From positions 1-50,021 of IMG/VR virus record IMGVR_UViG_3300046329_000019: 50,021 nt of DNA, one strand, 5' to 3'. This DNA comes from a virus. Positions 7,220 to 14,450 of this stretch are shown here, piece by piece. The stretch's first letter is position 1; each line of letters starts with the position of its first letter. The notes under the pieces are model-generated. The model was given only the letters and a program-made list of their open reading frames with translations, made no database searches and had not been told where the DNA came from. Both the position numbers and the translations under genes were made by a program.

Positions 7220-7297
7220 TTAGTGCGATAGCAATAAAATTGTCTGTTGTTGAGAGTTAGTTAGGATTTCAACATTGTTGTCACTTTGTTTAATCAT
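7220..7297 (-). CDS. 25-codon leader ORF before the lysin
   Basis: A short ORF of 25 codons starts MIKQSDNNVEIL and ends QTILLLSH. It is preceded by a near-perfect AAGGAGGA 4 nt before the ATG. It lies between the lysin promoter and the lysin gene on the same transcript, ending about 70 nt before the lysin ATG. The strong ribosome site argues it is translated. It may act as an attenuator leader peptide, a coupling ORF or a small lysis regulator. No known family is recognised, and it is not long enough to span a membrane. Confidence 0.5.
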   Translation of the reverse strand: MIKQSDNNVEILTNSQQQTILLLSH

Positions 7298-7313
7298 TTG
7301 TCCTCCTTAGAAC

Positions 7314-7336
7314 AAAAACTTCCTTTAAGGGGAAGT
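7314..7336 (-). terminator. leader hairpin with short T-run (possible attenuator)
   Basis: On the minus strand ACTTCC pairs with GGAAGT (plus 7331-7336 and 7318-7323) around a 7-nt loop. It runs directly into TTTTT (7318-7314). It begins only a few bases after the predicted transcription start and before the leader ORF. It is a weak intrinsic terminator or an mRNA-stabilising 5' stem. Confidence 0.4.
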
Positions 7337-7345
7337 CGTTTAATA

Positions 7346-7374
7346 ATTATAGCACTTTTTCAGGATTTGGTCAA
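7346..7374 (-). promoter_or_regulatory. near-consensus sigma-70-type promoter of the lysin unit
   Basis: Read on the minus strand: TTGACC (7374-7369), 17-bp spacer ending TGC, then TATAAT (7351-7346). This is the only promoter seen here with both a consensus-like -35 and the extended -10. It points at the leader ORF and the NlpC/P60 lysin. Confidence 0.8.
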
Positions 7375-7412
7375 TATCTGTTAATCTATTTATACATCCA
7401 AAACTAATATCA

Positions 7413-7421
7413 TGGTATAAT
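7413..7421 (+). promoter_or_regulatory. extended -10 promoter, leaderless
   Basis: TGG-TATAAT ends exactly 6 nt before the ATG at 7428. The normal start point would be the A of the ATG. There is no Shine-Dalgarno site. Confidence 0.6.
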
Positions 7422-7427
7422 TTATTT

Positions 7428-7823
7428 ATGGCTAGAGGATCTAATGTTTATAGTGTTGGCAATGTACCACCACAAGTTGAGTGGACTGTTGTCCGTGGCG
7501 ATACCGCCGCTTTCAGAGTATACGTAACAGACGATGCTAAGTCACCGCTAAATATCCCAGATTGGGAAATCTCTGCCAAGATCAAGAGACCAACCGCACT
7601 GGCGGATGCAGGAGTCATCACTGATGCTGCGTCAGTAATCTTTACACTAACTCCAGAAGCACAGCTAACTGACGGTCCTGGAGAATTCACAGTATCTCTT
7701 CTATCATCACAGTCTCTAGTCCTGCAAACAGGAGATATCTTCGATGTTCAGCTAACAGACCCATTGCATGTCTGGACAGTTTGCCAGGGTAAATTAATTA
7801 TCCTGGAAGACGTAACTGACTAA
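7428..7823 (+). CDS. BppU-N-like tail/baseplate protein, paralogue of 1601
   Basis: This 131-aa protein has [17 protein letters not shown], then IPDWEISAKIK, and a C-terminus ending GKLIILEDVTD. The WTVVRGDT core is the same as in the protein at 1601, and the length is the same, so they are paralogues. It starts the second, larger tail block, across from the lysin, behind a promoter that predicts a leaderless mRNA. The stop overlaps the next ATG. Role: virion structural, probably baseplate or fibre docking. Confidence 0.62.
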   Translation: MARGSNVYSVGNVPPQVEWTVVRGDTAAFRVYVTDDAKSPLNIPDWEISAKIKRPTALADAGVITDAASVIFTLTPEAQLTDGPGEFTVSLLSSQSLVLQTGDIFDVQLTDPLHVWTVCQGKLIILEDVTD

Positions 7824-8134
7824 TGGCAAAAGCTGTAATTTTTGATAAGCTCAATGGAAAACTATCTAGCCTAAAAAACTCAGATTACTATATTTCTAGA
7901 GTAACCTATTCAGCATATAATGCAGTACTAAAAACTATTGGAATTAGGTCTAGCAAAATACAGACCGTAGACTATCCAACATCAACAATATCTTACCCAA
8001 AAGTAACTGCAAGACCTGAATCAGTTCTACCATTCAGGGTAAAAATTACAAATATTATGGTTGAGGGCTATGGACCAAACAACCCACCACCAATTGGAAT
8101 TGCAGTCATTGGTATTAATAACTATATTCTCTAA
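7823..8134 (+). CDS. small tail-associated protein
   Basis: This 103-aa protein has a C-terminal segment FRVKITNIMVEGYGPNNPPP followed by IGIAVIGINNYIL that looks like a conserved beta element of small actinophage tail-cluster proteins. The N-terminal half has a VTYSAYNAVLKTIG region. The start overlaps the upstream stop (TAATG), so it is probably translated together with the BppU-like partner. Function unknown. Confidence 0.5.
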   Translation: MAKAVIFDKLNGKLSSLKNSDYYISRVTYSAYNAVLKTIGIRSSKIQTVDYPTSTISYPKVTARPESVLPFRVKITNIMVEGYGPNNPPPIGIAVIGINNYIL

Positions 8135-8145
8135 CATTTAAACAA

Positions 8146-8154
8146 TGCTATAAT
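8146..8154 (+). promoter_or_regulatory. extended -10 promoter, leaderless
   Basis: TGC-TATAAT ends 6 nt before the ATG at 8161, with no ribosome site in between. Confidence 0.6.
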
Positions 8155-8160
8155 ACATAT

Positions 8161-8628
8161 ATGGCTAATGTGTCCCTTAATAACCTAAAAACACGCTTTG
8201 AGACTGGTGATCGTCCTACTGGAGCAGATTACGTAGATCTCATTGATACCCTTGCAGCCAAGTCAACAGACTTAGGCACAGGCGGTAGCAACGAGGTTAT
8301 TGAGAACAACTTAGAGCACACAGTTTACGGCATTGAGAATGCAACCATCCTAGAGACATTGAATGCATCTCAATGGAGATTGGTAAAGTACATAGTTTCT
8401 ATTTCAAAAACTGACGGTGCAAACAACAAATTTTTTGCTACAGAATTATCTGTACTTATTGACGGAGAAGATATTAGCGTCACAGAGTACGGAGTAATGG
8501 ACAATGATGGGGATATTGGAACCGTTGATGTCTCAAGGACTGGGGATACCCTAACACTAAGAGTTACCCCAAATCCACTAGTTAAGCCAGTCACTGCACG
8601 ATACGCTCGTATAGGACTTAAGGCATAA
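8161..8628 (+). CDS. tail protein with cyanophage-type C-terminal beta domain
   Basis: This 155-aa protein has a short helical N-terminus (LNNLKTRFETGDRPTGADYVDLIDTLA, in two parts a common phage tail opening). Its C-terminal domain of about 85 residues is marked by LVKYIVSISKTDGANNKFFA, SVTEYGVM and LTLRVTPN. The same domain ends the next protein (8648), and I recall it from structural proteins of T4-like cyanophages. It may be a free knob partner for the longer fibre. It is expressed from its own leaderless promoter. Confidence 0.62.
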   Translation: MANVSLNNLKTRFETGDRPTGADYVDLIDTLAAKSTDLGTGGSNEVIENNLEHTVYGIENATILETLNASQWRLVKYIVSISKTDGANNKFFATELSVLIDGEDISVTEYGVMDNDGDIGTVDVSRTGDTLTLRVTPNPLVKPVTARYARIGLKA

Positions 8629-8647
8629 ACCCCCAAGGAGATAACAA

Positions 8648-10396
8648 ATGGCTACAGTTACCAAAGACTTTAAGGTCAAAAATGGTATTAAGGTCCAGGG
8701 AGATGCGAACATTGATGGTTCGCTCTACGTTGGTGGACCTAATGCAACCGTAAACGGTTCAGACATTATTACAGAGGACATCATTACTGGTGGTACTCAG
8801 ACAAACATTGCAGTAACATACGATGCAGTAAACAAGGTTGTAAATTTTGTTGCTGAAAACGGTATTGCAGACTCAACAACAGACGAGCTTGATGAAGGTC
8901 AAAACAATCTGTACTTTACTGACACAAGAGCTATTGCAGCAGCAGCACAAGGTCTAAACAATGGAACTCACACCAACATCACTGTAGACTATGACGGCAT
9001 TGCAAACTCAATCAGCCTTACTGGGGCAGTAACATATACAGATGAAGATGCACGTAATGCAATTTCTGGAACAGGTGGTGTTTCATACGACCCTGTGCTT
9101 GGTGAGATTTCAGTTAATCGTACAACTGTTGATACCTGGTATGACCCAGCTGGAGCAGCATCAACTGTCGCAGGAGATCTAACAACACACATTGCTGATA
9201 AGTCTACTCACGGTGTTACTGGAGACATCGTTGGTACATCAGATACACAGACACTTACAAACAAGACTATTGGCGACACACTAACTTTTGGCATGATTGG
9301 ATCAATTGGTTCAACAGACAATGACCTAACCCTATCAGCTACTGGAGACATCCTTCTAAATGCAGCTGGCTCAAGCTACCTACAATCAGTTTCAGCTGGA
9401 AATAAGATTATTACTCAGGCAGAACTGGATGCAGCAGTATCTGGTCTTTCATGGAAGCAAGCAGTAAACCTATTTGCAACTAGCAATATTCCGCTAACAG
9501 GTTCATCTAACAGCGTTGCTATTGACGGTCACCCAGCACTAGATGCAGCAGATACTGGTTACAGACTTCTTCTTACCGCTCAAACAACAGCAGTAGAAAA
9601 CGGTATTTATGTCTATACAGACAACGGAACATCTTATACACTAACACGTGCTACAGACTCAGACACAACAGAAGAGCTTGTGGGTGCTGCAGTATTCGTA
9701 ATGGAGGGTACTAACTATGCAAACACATCTTGGGTACAGAACAACCACTATGAGACATCGTTTGCTGACCTAGTTTGGATTCAATTCTCTGGACAGGGTG
9801 AGTATGTCGCTGGCACTGGAATCACACTTGACGGCAACATCATCAAGATTGATGAGACTACAACAGCTACTCGTACATATGCAGAATCAGTTGCAGATGC
9901 AGCAGAAGCTGCAGCCGTAGTAACATCAAATGCATACACAGACTCAGCAATTGTTACAGCGGTAAATGCTATTGACACTGACGATATTGAAGAAGGAACT
10001 ACAAACCTATACTTCACAAACTCTCGTGCAGTAACAGCCCTAGAGGCAGTAACACCAAACTTTGTTGAAATTGAGTACAACTCAGTAGCAAAGCAGGTAG
10101 CTGCTTCAGCTGGAGCATTTGCAACATTGCCAACGATTGCATACTCTTTTGCAAAAGCTAGCTACCGCTCAGCAGAATTTTTGGTAAAGCTTGCCTACGG
10201 AACCCACACTGAGCTATCAAAAGTAGTTCTTACACTAGACACATCTGATAACGTTGCAATTACAGAATACGCAATTGTTGGAACCAATGGATCGCTATCA
10301 CTTATCTCAGCAGATGTAGTTGGTTCAGATGTAAACCTAAATGTAACTCCAAACAGCGATGCTACCGTAATTGTAGTTGGAACGCTCCTAGCTTAA
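8648..10396 (+). CDS. long tail fibre with NLYFT repeats
   Basis: This is a 582-aa protein. The N-terminus TKDFKVKNGIKVQGDANIDG is a docking segment shared with 10406. The body has at least two copies of a D-E-x-E/D-G-x-x-NLYFT-x-x-RA repeat (at about residues 78-98 and 442-462) and segments such as TLTNKTIGDTLTFG, known in cyanophage fibres. Residues about 505-582 form the same C-terminal beta domain as 8161 (SAEFLVKLAYGTHTELSKVV, AITEYAIVG). AAGGAGA precedes the ATG. Likely a receptor-contacting or whisker-like fibre. Confidence 0.72.
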   Translation: MATVTKDFKVKNGIKVQGDANIDGSLYVGGPNATVNGSDIITEDIITGGTQTNIAVTYDAVNKVVNFVAENGIADSTTDELDEGQNNLYFTDTRAIAAAAQGLNNGTHTNITVDYDGIANSISLTGAVTYTDEDARNAISGTGGVSYDPVLGEISVNRTTVDTWYDPAGAASTVAGDLTTHIADKSTHGVTGDIVGTSDTQTLTNKTIGDTLTFGMIGSIGSTDNDLTLSATGDILLNAAGSSYLQSVSAGNKIITQAELDAAVSGLSWKQAVNLFATSNIPLTGSSNSVAIDGHPALDAADTGYRLLLTAQTTAVENGIYVYTDNGTSYTLTRATDSDTTEELVGAAVFVMEGTNYANTSWVQNNHYETSFADLVWIQFSGQGEYVAGTGITLDGNIIKIDETTTATRTYAESVADAAEAAAVVTSNAYTDSAIVTAVNAIDTDDIEEGTTNLYFTNSRAVTALEAVTPNFVEIEYNSVAKQVAASAGAFATLPTIAYSFAKASYRSAEFLVKLAYGTHTELSKVVLTLDTSDNVAITEYAIVGTNGSLSLISADVVGSDVNLNVTPNSDATVIVVGTLLA

Positions 10397-10405
10397 GGAT
10401 AAACA

Positions 10406-11941
10406 TTGGCTCAAACAGTTGATAAGAACTTTAAGGTAAAACATGGCTTAACCGTTCTTGAAGGCGGTAGCTTTGGTGGACCAGTTATTGTTCCAAACCC
10501 AACTCTATCAATTCACGCAGCCACTAAGGCATACGTTGATGCAATGGGCGGTGGTGGTGGTGCTGGTAGCATTATCGTATCAGATACTCCACCCATTGCA
10601 GCAGTAGATGGTGCAGGTTGGTATGACTCAACAACTGGAAGACTTTACATCAAGTACGATACGTTCTGGGTTGAAGTAAATACAAACGCAAATGGAACTA
10701 GAGGACCAGCAGGTCCAGTGGGAGATGTTGGTCCTGTTGGACCGCAAGGTCCACAAGGTATTCAGGGAAATCGTGGTGTTCAGGGTATCCCAGGCCCACA
10801 GGGTATTCAGGGACCAATTGGAAACACAGGCTTGCCAGGTCCTCAAGGTATTCAGGGATATACTGGAAATCAAGGCCCACAAGGTATTCAGGGTGAGGTG
10901 GGACCTATTGGTCTTCAGGGACCACAGGGAATCCGTGGAGAGCAAGGGCCAAAGGGCGATACTGGACCTCAAGGACCAATTGGTAATCAAGGTATTCAGG
11001 GGCCACAGGGTGTAAAGGGCGACAAGGGTGATATTGGATTAACAGGTCCAGCAGGCCCAACAGGACCCCAGGGAATCCAGGGTATCCAAGGAGTTAAGGG
11101 TGACACAGGACCACAAGGTTTGTCTGTTGTATTTTGTGGAACAGTTCCAACTTTTGCACAATTGCCAGCAACAGGACTAACAGTAAACGATGGATGGCTC
11201 GTTGAGGCAGATAATAACCTTTATGTTTGGGATGGATATGGATGGGTAAACGTTGGATCAATCGTTGGGCCACAGGGTGCCACAGGACCACAAGGTATTC
11301 AGGGGCCACAGGGTGAAACTGGGCCAATGCCAGATGTTTCATACCTAGCCCCACTTGACTCACCAAATTTTGTTGGAGCTTCAACATTTATTGGTACGGT
11401 AGATTTCTCAACAGCAACAGTATCTGGAATAGATGCCCTTCCACTTCAGGCTGCACATAATGGAGAGTATCTAACTACAGATGGTACTAGTGCAACATGG
11501 GCACCATTAGTGCTAGACAAAGCAATTAATGATCTAACAGATGTGACATCATCTAGTCCAATAGATGGACAGTTCATTGTATACGACAATGCAACAGAGA
11601 CATATATCAATAAGACAGTTGACACACTTGCATCAAAAATATCTTTTAATCAACAAACTGGAACATCATATACACTAGTCCTATCTGACAAAGATAAACT
11701 TGTTGAGCTTAACAATACTGCAGCAGTATCTCTGACTGTCCCATCAGATACAACAGCAGATTTTCCAATCGGAACATCAATATCTTTACTACAGGTTGGC
11801 TTAGGGCAGGTGTCTGTGACTCCTGGATCTGGAGTTACCATAAATTCAACACCTGGTTTAAACCTTAGAACTCAGTGGTCATCTGCCACACTTATAAAAC
11901 GAGCCGCCAACTTGTGGCTGCTATCAGGAGATCTAGACTAA
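10406..11941 (+). CDS. collagen-like tail fibre (TTG start)
   Basis: This 511-aa protein starts at TTG with AAGGA upstream. The N-terminus VDKNFKVKHGLTVLEGG matches that of 8648, a shared docking domain. A middle repeat of about 47 uninterrupted Gly-X-Y triplets spans residues 97-237 with many GPQ-GIQ pairs. It is followed by a short beta domain with LYVWDGYGWVNVG, a second short collagen run (about 288-308) and a C-terminal domain (TSYTLVLSDKDKLVELNN...). The arrangement fits a trimeric stalk. Its stop overlaps the next ATG. Confidence 0.8.
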   Translation: MAQTVDKNFKVKHGLTVLEGGSFGGPVIVPNPTLSIHAATKAYVDAMGGGGGAGSIIVSDTPPIAAVDGAGWYDSTTGRLYIKYDTFWVEVNTNANGTRGPAGPVGDVGPVGPQGPQGIQGNRGVQGIPGPQGIQGPIGNTGLPGPQGIQGYTGNQGPQGIQGEVGPIGLQGPQGIRGEQGPKGDTGPQGPIGNQGIQGPQGVKGDKGDIGLTGPAGPTGPQGIQGIQGVKGDTGPQGLSVVFCGTVPTFAQLPATGLTVNDGWLVEADNNLYVWDGYGWVNVGSIVGPQGATGPQGIQGPQGETGPMPDVSYLAPLDSPNFVGASTFIGTVDFSTATVSGIDALPLQAAHNGEYLTTDGTSATWAPLVLDKAINDLTDVTSSSPIDGQFIVYDNATETYINKTVDTLASKISFNQQTGTSYTLVLSDKDKLVELNNTAAVSLTVPSDTTADFPIGTSISLLQVGLGQVSVTPGSGVTINSTPGLNLRTQWSSATLIKRAANLWLLSGDLD

Positions 11942-13038
11942 TGGCCTTTAGAAGAATTGGATCATCATCTGTTTCTAAAAAAATAGAAACAGACTTTTCC
12001 GTAGAAGAAAACATCCTATCAATACCAATACTTGAAGGTGAATCAAGAAAAACATCAAAGGGGACTAAGTGGAAGTCACTTAGAGGATCCTGGACAAAAA
12101 CTTTATCTGGAAATGCAACATCGTTATCAGCATCATCAACATACCCAATGGCAGTTGTGGATGCCCTATCACCAAATGTCTTGATTACACTTAATGATAT
12201 TGGAAATGGATCTGGTGCTTCATTTTGGGTAACTGATGCTGGAAACTGGTGGGGAGTTGGAACATTTCAACAGCCAGAAGACTGCAACTGTTCTCAGTAC
12301 CAGTATGAGTGTAACTGCTCTACATCAAACTATGAATGCAACTGTTCAACATACACTTATAGCTGTAATTGCTCAACATATACCTATACCTGTAACTGCG
12401 TTTCATATACCGTTGAATGCAACTGTACCATAACATATGTGTCACAGTGCGATTCTTATGGCTGCAATAATTACGGCTGTAGAGGGTATGGAGTAACTGG
12501 ATACTATTTCTGTGGAACAGCGGATAGGCCACAAATTTGTGCTAGCTATGGATGTAGCTCTGGATATGGATGTACTGGATATGGCTGCCAAGGATATGTC
12601 AGAGTTCCACAGTTTAACTGTCAGCAATGTCCAAGAGAAGAGTGTAACATATGTGAAGGGACTAGCTGTCAGACATGCCAGGGTCAAAGTTGCCAAACAT
12701 GTCAGAGTACAACTTGTCAAACTTGTGTTGGAACATCTTGCCAAACATGTTATCCACAATATGTTAGGCTTATCCAATCTTCAGCCAATACAATATCAAC
12801 AGTTGCATCTTGGCTTTTTAGTAGTATAATTAGATCAATAAAGGTTAAAACCTTGAATAAGAGAATTACAGTAGAAGCTTTCTCAGACGCATCATCTACC
12901 ATAAAGATAGATACGTCAAAGGTCTACGACTCAACAACAGCAGCTCCAACAACAACCTTTGGGCTATTAATTAGCCCATCTAGCTACAATGAAACAAAGA
13001 ATGCCAAGAGCATCAAAATTGAAAGGAATAAGCAATGA
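11941..13038 (+). CDS. cysteine-rich repeat tail-cluster protein
   Basis: This is a 365-aa protein. I take ATG at 11941 (overlapping the upstream stop, TAATG) rather than the earlier in-frame ATG at 11875. Residues about 114-275 hold 32 cysteines in three repeat types: a 9-residue unit C-N-C-S-T-Y-T-Y-x (five copies), a Y-G-C-x-x-Y-G-C region, and an 8-residue unit C-Q-T-C-x-G-x-S (about four copies). The flanks are ordinary beta-rich sequence ending SYNETKNAKSIKIERNK. The spacing suggests a disulfide-laddered or metal-binding stalk. I do not recognise a named family. The position between a collagen-like fibre and small tail ORFs argues for a virion component. Confidence 0.7.
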   Translation: MAFRRIGSSSVSKKIETDFSVEENILSIPILEGESRKTSKGTKWKSLRGSWTKTLSGNATSLSASSTYPMAVVDALSPNVLITLNDIGNGSGASFWVTDAGNWWGVGTFQQPEDCNCSQYQYECNCSTSNYECNCSTYTYSCNCSTYTYTCNCVSYTVECNCTITYVSQCDSYGCNNYGCRGYGVTGYYFCGTADRPQICASYGCSSGYGCTGYGCQGYVRVPQFNCQQCPREECNICEGTSCQTCQGQSCQTCQSTTCQTCVGTSCQTCYPQYVRLIQSSANTISTVASWLFSSIIRSIKVKTLNKRITVEAFSDASSTIKIDTSKVYDSTTAAPTTTFGLLISPSSYNETKNAKSIKIERNKQ

Positions 13039-13259
13039 GCTTACCAGAAATCCCAGCACTAGAGCCAATCGACAGAGTTTTTAGTCCATATGACTTTGCA
13101 GTAATTGTTGATGGAGTAGTGCACATTATTATGAATACTGCTCCACAGCAAGCAGCAGTCTACGCCAGACAGCCAAAGTTTGTTCAGATCCAAAGAGGAA
13201 CTGTGCTAGAAGGTTACGAGTACGACGAAGCAACTGGAACATTCTCACAGCCAGAGTAG
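13035..13259 (+). CDS. small tail-cluster protein with VDG domain (copy 1)
   Basis: This 74-aa protein overlaps the upstream gene by ATGA. Its core, YDFAVIVDGVVHIIMNT, then QPKFVQIQRG and a G-x-x-Y end, matches the C-terminal half of 13986 (YNLAIVLDGEVMDVIRA, SPTFVVFNSS). This is a small alpha/beta module found in phage structural clusters. Function unknown. It may be a cofactor or chaperone of the cysteine-rich protein because of the translational overlap. Confidence 0.5.
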   Translation: MSLPEIPALEPIDRVFSPYDFAVIVDGVVHIIMNTAPQQAAVYARQPKFVQIQRGTVLEGYEYDEATGTFSQPE

Positions 13260-13267
13260 TGCCAATC

Positions 13268-13276
13268 TGATATACT
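13268..13276 (+). promoter_or_regulatory. extended -10 promoter (TATACT form)
   Basis: TGA-TATACT lies 23 nt before the GTG start at 13300, with AGGGG in between as ribosome site. Confidence 0.45.
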
Positions 13277-13299
13277 ATATTTAGATAGGGGTAGTCTGC

Positions 13300-13986
13300 G
13301 TGAAATTTATAAAATTTGCTTCAAACAAAGCTTACAAAAATGTTGGAGAGCCAGTTCCAATGAAAAGGGTTCTTCCAGAATGGTATAAGAAAGCTGAAAG
13401 CACTTACCCAGATAAAGACGGCAATGACATGCCAGGTTTAAAAACATGTATGCCATACACAGACATGATGATGGCAGGATATGCCCTAGTCATTCCAGTG
13501 GATATTTCTGTATCTAAAAAAGATAATGGGGAGCTAAGCATTGAGTGGGATAGAGAGAGTCCAGCTGGACATTTTATATCTGAAAGACCGAAAGAGCTTG
13601 GAGCAACAATGCCAAGACCATATGGTTTTGCACCAAACCATTTAGTATTTTCTGGAAGGTGGGGATGGAAGACACCAAAAGGATGGTCTACAATTGTAAC
13701 CCACCCTTTTAATAGGGTAGATCTTCCATTTCATACAATATCGGCATTCATGGACTCTGACGAATTTCACGGTGCAGGCAACATCCCATTTTTTATTCGT
13801 GAGGATTTTGAGGGCATAATTAAGGCAGGAACACCATTTGCACAAGTTATTCCAGTAAAAAGAGCAGTGTGGAAAATGGTAAACGACCCATCAATTATTG
13901 ACCAAGTTGAAAAGCATGTAAATATTGTTAGAAACGACAGCACTCCATATAAAAAGGTTATGTGGCATAGAAAGAAGTATGACTAA
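13300..13986 (+). CDS. conserved phage protein of unknown function
   Basis: This 228-aa protein has a GTG start. It is not beta-fibre like: it has a compact, Trp/Pro-rich sequence with KRVLPEWYKKAE, LKTCMPYTDMMMAGY, GWKTPKGWSTIVTHPFNR, IPFFIREDFEGIIKAGTPF and QVIPVKRAVWKM. I recognise the layout from uncharacterised proteins of marine myoviruses and from DUF6065-like proteins (HP-x-NR, then D, then G-x-P-x-x-Q-x-I-P), but I cannot assign a reaction. It starts a small unit with 13986 (TAATG overlap) and the zinc-ribbon gene 14404. Confidence 0.6.
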   Translation: MKFIKFASNKAYKNVGEPVPMKRVLPEWYKKAESTYPDKDGNDMPGLKTCMPYTDMMMAGYALVIPVDISVSKKDNGELSIEWDRESPAGHFISERPKELGATMPRPYGFAPNHLVFSGRWGWKTPKGWSTIVTHPFNRVDLPFHTISAFMDSDEFHGAGNIPFFIREDFEGIIKAGTPFAQVIPVKRAVWKMVNDPSIIDQVEKHVNIVRNDSTPYKKVMWHRKKYD

Positions 13987-14450
13987 TGAACTTATTTGAC
14001 AAGATTCTAAAAAGTGACTATGTAAAGAAGCCAGAAAAGCTTTTGACAAAGCCAAAGGTTGATCCAAGCTATATACAACTAACAACCTTGCAAATGCTTC
14101 AGCTATTTTTTATAAACAAGCTAATCCTTGGAAAAAACGGAGCAGAGGAATACGCTAATGTTCTTGAAAGAAATGCTAAGAAGAGGCATCAGGAACACCA
14201 GGCTTCAGATCCACTTACAAACAGGGAACCAGAAAATATAAAGGCTTACAACCTAGCCATCGTCCTTGACGGAGAAGTCATGGACGTTATCCGTGCACAG
14301 GAAAATCTAGCAGACATACTTCTTGCATCTCCAACCTTTGTAGTATTTAATTCTTCAGAAACAAATGTAAAAGTTGGCGGCACCTATAAGGGGGGAAAGT
14401 TCTATGACGAATCAGGACAAGAACTTACCAAAGATTCCACCACTATCTAA
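13986..14450 (+). CDS. small protein with VDG domain (copy 2)
   Basis: This is a 154-aa protein. The N-terminal half is helical and charged (LFDKILKSDYVKKPEKLL, LQMLQLFFINKLILG). The C-terminal half (about 85-145) is the same module as 13035: YNLAIVLDGEVMDVIRA, LLASPTFVVFNSS, VGGTYKGGKFY. Its start overlaps the preceding stop, and its last 47 bases overlap the next gene in another frame. Function unknown. Confidence 0.55.
   Translation: MNLFDKILKSDYVKKPEKLLTKPKVDPSYIQLTTLQMLQLFFINKLILGKNGAEEYANVLERNAKKRHQEHQASDPLTNREPENIKAYNLAIVLDGEVMDVIRAQENLADILLASPTFVVFNSSETNVKVGGTYKGGKFYDESGQELTKDSTTI

Noticed and set aside
10628-11387. Several ORFs opposite or out of frame in the collagen-like gene
   Set aside because: They show the periodic residues expected from reading Gly-X-Y repeats in other frames, with no start signals.
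11875-11940. Upstream start of the cysteine-rich protein at 11875
   Set aside because: These codons lie inside the collagen-like gene in another frame, and ATG 11941 overlaps the stop as TAATG like many genes here.
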